Origin: Candidatus Aenigmatarchaeota archaeon
GTDB lineage: Archaea; Aenigmatarchaeota; Aenigmatarchaeia; QMZS01
Length of the DNA stretch: 5,688 nt
Direction of reading: 5' to 3'
NCBI GenBank assembly: GCA_003663295.1
Contig: QMZS01000064.1
Location: forward strand, 1 to 5,688
Positions 1-5,537 of the stretch are shown here, one piece after another. The notes under the pieces were generated by a model that did not search any database, had not been told where the DNA came from, and was given only the letters and a program-made list of their open reading frames with translations. Both the position numbers and the translations under genes were made by a program. Each line of letters opens with the position of its first letter. Within the stretch, counting starts at the first letter, position 1.

Positions 1-1
1 A

Positions 2-154
2 GATAGAAATGCAAGCAAAAATGTTGCTATAAAATCTCTCTTAGAGCGGAACTTACAAGTCGCAACTTTAAGACCCAGTTTTCTAAGAGATGAGGTTTTT
101 GTAAACAACCTCTTACGTCCAAAGGATATTGAGTTAATTAAATCTATTGTATAG
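2..154 (+). CDS. 3' end of a possible TnpB-like (IS200/IS605 family) nuclease gene, start outside window
   Basis: Only the last 50 codons are present; the frame is open from the window edge to the TAG at 152-154. The first residues read D-R-N-A-S-K-N-V, which resembles the C-terminal RuvC-III motif (D-R-D-x-N-A-x-x-N) of TnpB, the RNA-guided nuclease of IS200/IS605 transposons; there the Asp is catalytic and follows a zinc ribbon, which would lie outside this window. The rest is a basic, leucine-rich tail of about 43 residues with no motif I recognise. Independent support comes from the DNA: the coding strand folds extensively and a strong hairpin follows the stop codon, as at a transposon right end that doubles as guide-RNA scaffold. 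If correct, the protein cuts DNA matching its guide next to a transposon-associated motif. The match is short, so another RuvC-like or unrelated protein is possible. Whether the gene is intact cannot be judged. Confidence 0.5.
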   Translation, partial: DRNASKNVAIKSLLERNLQVATLRPSFLRDEVFVNNLLRPKDIELIKSIV

Positions 155-205
155 ATTTTAATTTAATTGATGGAAAGCCACTCAACTTGTTGGGTGGTAG
201 TTTAC
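37..205 (+). ncRNA. candidate omega (guide) RNA scaffold overlapping the TnpB-like 3' end
   Basis: The sequence supports a compact fold. A perfect 9-bp helix pairs 37-45 with 82-90. Inside it, one hairpin pairs 46-48 with 61-63 and 51-53 with 58-60 (two-base bulge), and a second pairs 64-67 with 77-80, giving a three-way junction. A further hairpin pairs 92-97 with 107-112, extended by 99-100 with 104-105. After the stop codon comes the hairpin at 178-197. The loop A-C-C-C at 73-76 could alternatively pair with G-G-G-T at 192-195, a possible pseudoknot. In IS200/IS605 elements the guide RNA is known to overlap the tnpB 3' end and finish at the right end, so that the flanking DNA becomes the guide. 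The boundaries given are estimates; the 5' end could lie upstream of the window. Confidence 0.42.
178..197 (+). repeat. hairpin, probable transposon right-end imperfect palindrome
   Basis: Eight pairs form between 178-185 and 190-197 around a four-base loop (C-T-T-G), with a single G-T wobble at 182/193 and a further possible wobble 177/198. No T-run follows, so it does not look like a terminator. Subterminal hairpins of this kind are what the TnpA transposase of IS200/IS605 elements recognises, and the position 24 bases after the TnpB-like stop codon fits. The exact cleavage site is not determinable here; it probably lies within about ten bases downstream. Confidence 0.5.
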
Positions 206-214
206 TAAAAATTC

Positions 215-222
215 TTATAAAT
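215..222 (+). promoter_or_regulatory. TATA box of gene at 245
   Basis: TTATAAAT at 215-222 is a near-ideal archaeal box A. It starts 30 nt before the ATG at 245, so transcription should begin at or a few bases before the start codon and give a leaderless mRNA. No purine-rich ribosome binding site is present. The 12-base block TTCTTATAAATA at 212-223 recurs exactly at 5286-5297. The box lies just downstream of the putative transposon end. Confidence 0.65.
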
Positions 223-244
223 AGTTTAATTGTATTATATTAAT

Positions 245-772
245 ATGAGAAAATCAAACATATTTTTAATAATGTTCTTAGTGATGATTGCAATGAGTTC
301 TTTAGTGATGGCAGAGACTTTTGAGGCTGGAGGTGTAGTGAGTTCAAGCGGTGGCGGAGGTTGTGAATATAATGTTGGTACTATTGCTGATTTACCTCGA
401 TTATCTACAGATGTAGTTCCTGATTATATAGGAGCAGATGATGGATATTTATTGTATCTATATTGTAGTTGGGAAACAAGTGATGGACAAGGGGAATCTT
501 TAATACCTATGAATGCAGGAGATATGTGTCCTTATGAAGGACAGGTAATGGAACTTGAATATGGCGACAATACTTATACTGCAGTGATAACCACAATTGA
601 AGCAAATTATGATGAAGGATGGCAGTTCGGAAATCCACAAATAGTTAATCAAACCGAGCAAGTTTATAATGCTTGTTATCCTGAACCAGACGCAGGATTT
701 GTGTCTTCAGTGGTTGCATTCATTTTAAACTGGTTGTGCGGATTGTTTAGTTTTGGATGGTGTGCGGTTTAA
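245..772 (+). CDS. secreted six-cysteine protein of unknown function, 175 residues
   Basis: The ATG at 245 is preferred over an in-frame TTG at 230 because it sits 30 nt after a strong TATA box and begins a textbook signal peptide: M-R-K-S then a hydrophobic core to about residue 23 (cleavage after V-M-A). The mature chain starts E-T-F-E-A-G-G, nearly the same as the mature start of the protein at 3448, followed by a Ser/Gly-rich stretch (about 33-39). The body is acidic, Tyr-rich and has Cys at 40, 74, 95, 144, 165 and 173; even-numbered, so disulfides are plausible. Only one N-glycosylation sequon (N-Q-T, about 135) is present, unlike its neighbours. The end (about 152-175, G-F-V-S-S-V-V-A-F-I then Leu/Trp/Phe-rich) is hydrophobic, suggesting membrane attachment or insertion into an assembly. 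I recognise no family. It is followed after 52 bases by the large surface gene. Confidence 0.8.
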   Translation: MRKSNIFLIMFLVMIAMSSLVMAETFEAGGVVSSSGGGGCEYNVGTIADLPRLSTDVVPDYIGADDGYLLYLYCSWETSDGQGESLIPMNAGDMCPYEGQVMELEYGDNTYTAVITTIEANYDEGWQFGNPQIVNQTEQVYNACYPEPDAGFVSSVVAFILNWLCGLFSFGWCAV

Positions 773-784
773 TATGAAAACGAA

Positions 785-798
785 TTTTTTTGATTTTT
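785..798 (+). terminator. T-rich tract, possible archaeal terminator of gene 245
   Basis: Seven T (785-791) and then five T (794-798) follow 12 bases after the stop codon of the upstream gene. Archaeal RNA polymerase terminates on U-rich tracts without needing a hairpin, so this could end the first transcript just before the next TATA box at 801. The same T-rich block is also part of a promoter sequence repeated at 5505, so it may instead have a promoter role. Confidence 0.35.
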
Positions 799-814
799 CT
801 TTTATACTTAAAAA
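794..814 (+). promoter_or_regulatory. promoter of the large surface gene at 825, type repeated at 5505
   Basis: The block is five T, C, four T, then A-T-A-C-T-T and five A; the TATA-like element is TTTATAC at 801-807, 24 nt before the ATG at 825. Positions 5505-5525 carry the same 21 bases with one C/T change, again just ahead of an exported-protein gene. No ribosome binding site follows, consistent with a leaderless message. Confidence 0.6.
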
Positions 815-824
815 TAAATTAATT

Positions 825-3416
825 ATGAATAAATTAATTTTGTTTAGTGTGATTTTAGGGTTGTTGGTTAGTCCTTGTTTTGCAGATGCTCTTTATGAAA
901 AATATAATGTAGGTGATGATGGTTATGCTTCAATATATGGAAGTACTTGGAGAGGTCAGACTTTCACAGTAGGAAATACAAGTAACGGTGTATCTCATAA
1001 TATTACAAAAATTAATTTAAAATTGTATAGGTATGGGGATCCAGGATTAATTAATGTATCTATAAAAGCAACAGATGGAGATGGAAAACCAATTGGAAAT
1101 GATTTATCTATTGGTTCAACAAACGGTGATACTTTGACAACCGATTCTAACGGAGAATGGAGAGAAATAACAATGTCTAATTATAGACTTCAAAATGGAA
1201 TAAAATATGCAGTAATCGTCAAAGCAGTTTCAGGAAATATTTTTAATAATTTGAGATGGAGGAGGGATGAATCTTCACCAACTTATTTAGGTGGAGAATA
1301 TGTTTATAGCACAGATTCGGGTTCTTCTTGGTCTTTATCCGATACAGAAGATTGGATGTTTGAAATTTATGGTAATTATAGTTCTCCTGTTTTTTCTGTT
1401 TCTTTAAATTCTCCTGCAAATCAAACTATTACAAGTGATGAAACTCATGATTTTAATTTTACTGTTTCAGGAAATGAAGTTATTTATAACTGTAGTTTAT
1501 ATTTGAATAACTCTTTTTATGGAAATAATGTTTCAGTTTCAAATAATACTTCTACTATAATCACAAGTTCATCAATTCCTGATGGATTTTATAAATGGTA
1601 TGTGAATTGTACTGCGAGTTTAGTTACAAATAAATCAAAAACAAGAGAAATTACAATAGATTTAACAAATCCTGTTTATTCAGAAAGATCTATAAGTTCC
1701 CGTCAAGTTGGAACAAATATAGAACATAGATTAAAATGGAATGATTTAAATTTAAGTGGAGGTGGTTATATTTTTTCATTTTGTAATGGAACTTGGGATG
1801 GTTCAAATTGTAACTATAACGGAGATCAAGTGTGTTATCAAGAAACAGCAAATAATTCAAGTGTAGATGATGGTAATTGTACTCTAAATTATACAGGGGT
1901 TTATTCTTTTACTGGTAAGTGGGTGAACAATCAAAGTGTAATTGATGGAAGTTGGGGTTCTTATGGTGAAGGTAATGATTCAGATTCAATTCTTTATATA
2001 AATTATACAAAACCACAACAAGCTATTGGTGCTGAATGGCAAGTTAAAGATCATGGCACTACTATTAATTTATCCATTACTAATAGTTGTTGGAATTACA
2101 ATAACAACATAATATCTCTTAAAGTACAGGCTTCACATAATCATTGGACTAAATGGTCTTGCAGAAATAAAACTGGTTGGGAGACTTTAAGATGGTATCA
2201 TAGTGATTCATGGGCTTATTCAATTATTTATGATGATGTATATGAAGAAGCAATTTATTGGAATTTAAATGGTTGGATAGATGATGCATATGTTCAATTT
2301 AATTCTTCTCATTGTAATGAGGATTATTCAGAATGTTGGTCTAATGTAACTAAATTAATAACTTCAACAGAAAATGTAAATGTTTCTTGGAAAGTATGGG
2401 TGAATGATTCGGTAAGTAATGAAAATCAATCAGAAAATTTTGTATATCTTACTATAAATGATACGATTCATCCAGCAATCACCACCCAGCAAATTTCCAC
2501 AAACTACTACAATGGAACTGTAAACCTCTCCGACATAAATTTAGTTACAGACAAAAAATCCCTTAATGTAAATGTTTCCGCCACAGACGCAAATCTTCAG
2601 TCGGTATGGGCAAGACTTTACAATTCAATAACAGATTATATAATGTCTTTGGTTTCAGGCACAATTTACAGTGTAGATATTGATTTAAGCAAAGGCTCTT
2701 ATAATATTTCTTCTTTCGCAAATGACACAGCAGGAAATGAAAACAACACAGCAAACACTTCAGTAACTGTAAGCGACTTTAACCTTTCAACTTATTTAAC
2801 TCTTTCATCAGATTATTATTGGGACACTTATTCAGAAATAACAGCAAACTCAACAATAAATAAAGTCAAATACATAAACGACACAGGCACAGGAGTTTCA
2901 GATAAAATAAATGTTTTAGGTTATTACATTGATGGAACTGAATGTGAGGTAAATGATATTGCTCAAAGTGTTGCTGGGGGGGTATGCGAATACACCCACA
3001 CAATAAATAAAGGGGATAACTGGGATGATTTAGAATTATATGATTCTAATTATGGAAATGGAACACCTGTAACAATAACTGAAACATCTGTTGAGGTGGC
3101 AAATGACAGCGGAAATGAAGTTAAGAAAAGGAATGTTACAATTTCTTATTATCTTCCAAACGGCTCATCTGCTCCTGCTGGAACATTCACAAATTCCACG
3201 AGTTTGAATATTTGCACAGATAGTGATGTAGATGTGGCAAATTCAGAATTTTTAAGGTATTATAATGGAACTGAATTTGTAGATATTACTCCGACAAATA
3301 ATGCGACTTGGGAATTAAAAACAGTTGGAAGTAAGAATTTCTGGGTAATAAAAGACGATTATTGCGGTTCGGATGGTGTGTTGGACTTTAAAGTAAAGGT
3401 TGTTTCTAATAATTAA
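825..3416 (+). CDS. large secreted modular surface protein (beta-sandwich plus Ig-like domains), 863 residues
   Basis: The ATG at 825 is chosen over TTG 753 and ATG 774: it lies 24 nt after a TATA box, shares its start context with neighbouring genes, and directly begins a signal peptide (residues 1-20, cleavage after C-F-A). Residues about 22-183 match a beta-sandwich module I recognise from archaeal and phage surface proteins, with landmarks Q-T-F-T-V-G (45-50), A-T-D-G-D-G (82-87), G-E-W-R-E-I (110-115) and S-P-T-Y-L-G-G (151-157), probably adhesive. Then come an Ig-like domain (about 190-283), a Trp/Cys-rich region (about 284-546) holding W-Q-V-K-D (405-409), another Ig-like domain (about 547-650) and a C-terminal beta region. 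More than 40 N-x-S/T sequons imply heavy glycosylation. There is no C-terminal membrane segment or basic tail, so it must be released or held by a partner, possibly the anchored protein at 3448. Base composition changes sharply at residue 547. Substrate unknown. Confidence 0.85.
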   Translation: MNKLILFSVILGLLVSPCFADALYEKYNVGDDGYASIYGSTWRGQTFTVGNTSNGVSHNITKINLKLYRYGDPGLINVSIKATDGDGKPIGNDLSIGSTNGDTLTTDSNGEWREITMSNYRLQNGIKYAVIVKAVSGNIFNNLRWRRDESSPTYLGGEYVYSTDSGSSWSLSDTEDWMFEIYGNYSSPVFSVSLNSPANQTITSDETHDFNFTVSGNEVIYNCSLYLNNSFYGNNVSVSNNTSTIITSSSIPDGFYKWYVNCTASLVTNKSKTREITIDLTNPVYSERSISSRQVGTNIEHRLKWNDLNLSGGGYIFSFCNGTWDGSNCNYNGDQVCYQETANNSSVDDGNCTLNYTGVYSFTGKWVNNQSVIDGSWGSYGEGNDSDSILYINYTKPQQAIGAEWQVKDHGTTINLSITNSCWNYNNNIISLKVQASHNHWTKWSCRNKTGWETLRWYHSDSWAYSIIYDDVYEEAIYWNLNGWIDDAYVQFNSSHCNEDYSECWSNVTKLITSTENVNVSWKVWVNDSVSNENQSENFVYLTINDTIHPAITTQQISTNYYNGTVNLSDINLVTDKKSLNVNVSATDANLQSVWARLYNSITDYIMSLVSGTIYSVDIDLSKGSYNISSFANDTAGNENNTANTSVTVSDFNLSTYLTLSSDYYWDTYSEITANSTINKVKYINDTGTGVSDKINVLGYYIDGTECEVNDIAQSVAGGVCEYTHTINKGDNWDDLELYDSNYGNGTPVTITETSVEVANDSGNEVKKRNVTISYYLPNGSSAPAGTFTNSTSLNICTDSDVDVANSEFLRYYNGTEFVDITPTNNATWELKTVGSKNFWVIKDDYCGSDGVLDFKVKVVSNN
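2465..2890 (+). other. compositionally distinct segment inside the large surface gene
   Basis: Hand counts in 120-base blocks: 2341-2460 has 11 C and 19 G; 2461-2580 has 32 C and 12 G; 2581-2700 has 21 C and 22 G; 2701-2820 has 25 C and 12 G; 2881-3000 has 16 C and 31 G. The switch falls at codon 547, where a new Ig-like domain (T-I-H-P-A-I-T) begins, and codons ending in C become frequent. This is what a module copied in from another gene by recombination would look like; the reading frame stays open throughout. The 3' edge is approximate. Confidence 0.5.
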
Positions 3417-3421
3417 AGTAG

Positions 3422-3430
3422 TTTAATATA
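3422..3430 (+). promoter_or_regulatory. TATA-like element of gene at 3448
   Basis: TTTAATATA begins 26 nt before the ATG at 3448 and lies in the 31-base gap after the upstream stop codon. The match to box A is weaker than at 215. The gap has no G-rich ribosome binding site, and the start codon is embedded in TATAATTATG, the same ten bases as at the starts 5024 and 5538. Co-transcription from upstream cannot be excluded. Confidence 0.45.
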
Positions 3431-3447
3431 TCAAATAATATATAATT

Positions 3448-5001
3448 ATGAACATTAAAATTATTTTAGGTTTAATACTCTTATTCCTATTGATTCCATT
3501 TATTCAGGCAGATACTTTTGAATCTGGCGGGGAAATAATCACAAATCCAAATGTAACAATTAACAAACCTCTTTCAAATTATAATTATACTACAACAAAC
3601 AGAACCCTGAATATAACTTATTCAGACACGAATCCAGATTCCTGTTGGTATTCTATTGATAATTGGACAACAAATACAACTTTTAATTATTCAGAAGAAA
3701 CTTATTTTACTGCAGGACATGATTTAAATACATTAAGAATAGGCTGTAATGATTCTTTCGGAGCAATAAATTCATCTGAATCAGTTAATTTTTATGTATT
3801 TACTCCTCCTGTTTTTGTTCCTCCAACTCCAGCAACAAACTGGAATTCAAACGGGAATAACTCTTTTAATGTTGAAGTTAATTTGAACTGGTCTGCAACA
3901 GAATGCCAGTTTGAATGGAATTATTCTGTAAATACAACAATGAATTTAGTTAATTCAAAGAATTTTACTTTGACAAAAGTTGAAACCTCTAATGGAAATT
4001 ATTCTTATAGAGTTTTTTGTAAAGCAAGTTCAAACAGTTACTGGGGAAATTCTTCTGAAAGATATGCAATAATTTATAATTCTTCAGGAGACACAACTCC
4101 GCCAGAAATATATAATATCCAACCATCAGGAAATCCTGAATATTCTTCTGAAACTTATTCAGTAACTTTTGCATTTAATACAAATGAACAGGCTATTTGT
4201 GCATATAGCACATCAGACGAACCTTTCTCAAATATGACAAATATGTCAACGACAAATTCTACAACTCATCAACAAACCATAAGTGTAAATTCAGGATGGT
4301 CTTATACTTATTATATTCGTTGTCAAGACCTTTCGGGAAATGCAAATAATGAATCTAAAACTGTTCGTTGGAGTGTTGCAAGCACAGCCAGTGGAGGTGG
4401 GGGTGGGTCTCCAACAGTTTCCATCTGCGGGAATGGACTTTGCGAACCAGGAGAAACCAATATAACTTGTTTTAGGGATTGCGGTGATTTTCAGTTTATA
4501 ACTAATCTTCCTTATCTTGTAATTTCAGGTTCACCAGGATCAGAACTTAAGTGCTGGGGGGTTGAAAGAGGTTGTGCTATTCGTATAATTAACAAAGAAA
4601 ATTTCACAATTCCCATTTCTGTTATACTTGAAAGCAATGATGAATCTGTGGGATGGATAAAACTTAGGAATGGAAATAAAACCGCAGACCAATTAGATTT
4701 TGATATAGTGGGGGATTCTTCACAATGGGTTTATTTTATAATAAATATTCCTGAAAACCAATCTTATGGAGAATACCAAACTAATCTGAAAATTACTGGT
4801 GGGATTAAAACATTGATTTTTCCGATAAAAATGAATATTCAGAAAAGACAGTTATTGAGTGTGGATAGTATTTTGTTTTGGTTGTTTTCTCCTGTTTTTG
4901 ATGATTATAAAGGATTAAATTGGGGAACATTAATCATAATCATAACTTTGTTTGTATTTATGTGGAAAATTTACCAGAATGGAAAAAAAATAAGATATTA
5001 A
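3448..5001 (+). CDS. membrane-anchored Ig-like surface glycoprotein with Cys motif, 517 residues
   Basis: Signal peptide 1-21 (M-N-I-K then a Leu/Ile core, cleavage after I-Q-A); mature start D-T-F-E-S-G-G, shared with the protein at 245. Ig-like domain 1 spans about 33-118 (D-S-C-W-Y-S-I at 64-70 and I-G-C-N-D at 98-102 are its hallmarks), then a Pro-rich linker (119-129), Ig-like 2 (about 130-213) and Ig-like 3 (217-310, Y-Y-I-R-C-Q-D-L-S-G-N at 288-298). A Gly linker (316-320) leads to C-G-N-G-L-C-E-P-G-E followed by C-x3-C (Cys 327, 332, 341, 345), a motif common beside the membrane-proximal part of archaeal surface proteins; disulfides or metal binding are possible but unproven. A beta domain (about 350-465) with Cys 369/376 precedes a hydrophobic patch (474-484), a transmembrane helix (about 491-506) and a short basic cytoplasmic tail ending K-K-I-R-Y. 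About 25 sequons suggest glycosylation. It is probably an adhesin or S-layer-like stalk; ligand unknown. Confidence 0.88.
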   Translation: MNIKIILGLILLFLLIPFIQADTFESGGEIITNPNVTINKPLSNYNYTTTNRTLNITYSDTNPDSCWYSIDNWTTNTTFNYSEETYFTAGHDLNTLRIGCNDSFGAINSSESVNFYVFTPPVFVPPTPATNWNSNGNNSFNVEVNLNWSATECQFEWNYSVNTTMNLVNSKNFTLTKVETSNGNYSYRVFCKASSNSYWGNSSERYAIIYNSSGDTTPPEIYNIQPSGNPEYSSETYSVTFAFNTNEQAICAYSTSDEPFSNMTNMSTTNSTTHQQTISVNSGWSYTYYIRCQDLSGNANNESKTVRWSVASTASGGGGGSPTVSICGNGLCEPGETNITCFRDCGDFQFITNLPYLVISGSPGSELKCWGVERGCAIRIINKENFTIPISVILESNDESVGWIKLRNGNKTADQLDFDIVGDSSQWVYFIINIPENQSYGEYQTNLKITGGIKTLIFPIKMNIQKRQLLSVDSILFWLFSPVFDDYKGLNWGTLIIIITLFVFMWKIYQNGKKIRY

Positions 5002-5008
5002 ATATATT
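4998..5008 (+). promoter_or_regulatory. TATA-like element of gene at 5024, overlapping upstream stop codon
   Basis: TTAAATATATT starts 26 nt before the ATG at 5024 and overlaps the TAA (4999-5001) of the preceding gene. No ribosome binding site is seen in the 22-base gap, which argues for a separate leaderless transcript rather than translation by re-initiation. The region is almost pure A/T, so chance resemblance is a real possibility. Confidence 0.4.
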
Positions 5009-5023
5009 AAATATTCTATAATT

Positions 5024-5284
5024 ATGCACCTAAAAAATGTTTTTTTGATAGCATTAATTTCAATTTCCTTATTTTCAAGTTTAGTTTTTGCTCAAAATAA
5101 TATTTCTAATCCCGATATTCTTGGAAAATTACAATTGTGGCTGGAAAGCGAATATACTTTCCCGAATGGAGTAAAAATAGAAATGTGGGTGCCTGTTGCA
5201 GTTCTGATAATTATTTTATGGTTTATTAAATTGATTTGTGATTATTCTATTCTTAAGAGACTTGAAAGAAAAATATCTGGATAA
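5024..5284 (+). CDS. small bitopic membrane protein with signal peptide, 86 residues, function unknown
   Basis: The ATG at 5024 lies in the TATAATTATG context shared with two neighbours. Residues 1-23 form a signal peptide (M-H-L-K-N-V then a hydrophobic run, cleavage after V-F-A). A short external segment of about 31 residues follows (Q-N-N-I-S onward, one sequon, amphipathic I-L-G-K-L-Q-L-W-L at 32-40, then a Phe-Pro-Asn-Gly turn at 46-49). Residues about 55-72 are a strongly hydrophobic helix (W-V-P-V-A-V-L-I-I-I-L-W), ending in a basic cytoplasmic tail (K-R-L-E-R-K at 78-83). With the leader cleaved this is a single-pass protein with its N-terminus outside; uncleaved, it would be a two-helix hairpin. 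No family recognised. Its place right after the anchored Ig-like protein suggests an accessory or assembly partner, but that is inference. Confidence 0.8.
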   Translation: MHLKNVFLIALISISLFSSLVFAQNNISNPDILGKLQLWLESEYTFPNGVKIEMWVPVAVLIIILWFIKLICDYSILKRLERKISG

Positions 5285-5288
5285 TTTC

Positions 5289-5296
5289 TTATAAAT
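5289..5296 (+). promoter_or_regulatory. strong TATA box without an associated coding start
   Basis: TTATAAAT, inside the 12-base block TTCTTATAAATA (5286-5297) identical to the one ahead of gene 245. It lies four bases after the stop codon at 5284. The predicted start of transcription is about 5314-5319, but the next ATG that opens a real gene is at 5538 and has its own TATA element, so the product is probably a noncoding or leader RNA. Confidence 0.5.
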
Positions 5297-5314
5297 ACTT
5301 TAAAAACAATATAT

Positions 5315-5400
5315 ATTTATAGAAACATTGGAAAAACTCAAAGCCTTACGGCAGAGTAGTTTTTTCTGAATCTTGGCAAAAGGGGGGTTCCCAAAAACCC
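5315..5400 (+). ncRNA. candidate structured noncoding RNA
   Basis: Downstream of the TATA box at 5289 the sequence becomes richer in G and C and can fold. A 9-bp helix pairs 5330-5338 with 5358-5366 (one G-T wobble) and encloses a small G-C-C/G-G-C hairpin (5343-5345 with 5350-5352, loop T-T-A-C). A second hairpin pairs G-G-G-T-T at 5385-5389 with A-A-C-C-C at 5396-5400. No start codon opens a credible protein here. It does not fit tRNA, 5S rRNA or a box C/D RNA: no TTCRA loop, no matching C box. The T-run at 5360-5365 sits at the 3' side of the first helix, so that hairpin could instead terminate the gene ending at 5284. The 3' end is unknown. Confidence 0.3.
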
Positions 5401-5504
5401 ATTTTCGCTTATAATCCAAAAATTTCTAAGTTCATTTCTCCACAACTTATGCTGTTTCACAGAACTTTACATAATTATATTATATTTTGGGTTATTTAAG
5501 AGAA

Positions 5505-5525
5505 TTTTTCTTTTATATTTAAAAA
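5505..5525 (+). promoter_or_regulatory. promoter of gene at 5538, near-copy of the one at 794
   Basis: Five T, C, four T, A-T-A-T-T-T and five A: 20 of 21 positions match the promoter block at 794-814. TTTATAT at 5512-5518 begins 26 nt before the ATG at 5538. No ribosome binding site follows. The shared block suggests the two exported-protein genes are expressed under the same control. Confidence 0.6.
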
Positions 5526-5537
5526 GACGTTATAATT

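Noticed and set aside
178..197. Hairpin as an intrinsic terminator
   Set aside because: No T-run follows the stem; the position and context fit a transposon right end better.
230..244. TTG start for the six-cysteine protein
   Set aside because: It is only 15 nt after the start of the TATA box, too close for a transcript to include it; the ATG at 245 fits the spacing.
753..824. Longer N-terminus for the large surface protein (TTG 753 or ATG 774)
   Set aside because: These starts would overlap the upstream gene or its T-rich terminator, put the TATA box inside the coding region and place extra residues before a complete signal peptide at 825.
841..890. Lipobox at Cys 17 of the large surface protein
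   Set aside because: The residues before the Cys are V-S-P, with Pro at -1, a poor lipobox; an ordinary C-F-A cleavage site follows directly.
2563..2754. Reverse-strand open frame of 63 codons
   Set aside because: It lies entirely inside the well-supported large surface gene, has no promoter or signal, and its Cys/Leu-rich product is what an AT-rich antisense frame yields.
3989..4174. Reverse-strand open frame of 61 codons
   Set aside because: It is antisense to the Ig-like surface gene, with a low-complexity product and no initiation signals.
5381..5400. tRNA T-arm
   Set aside because: The bases around GGGTTCCC do not give a five-pair stem with a seven-base TTCRANY loop, and no acceptor, D or anticodon arms are found.
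5323..5499. Stop-free frame of 58 codons in the intergenic region
   Set aside because: It has no start codon near its beginning (first in-frame ATG at 5449), a second frame is also open over much of the same stretch, and no motif is recognisable. A decayed gene or dispersed repeat remains possible.
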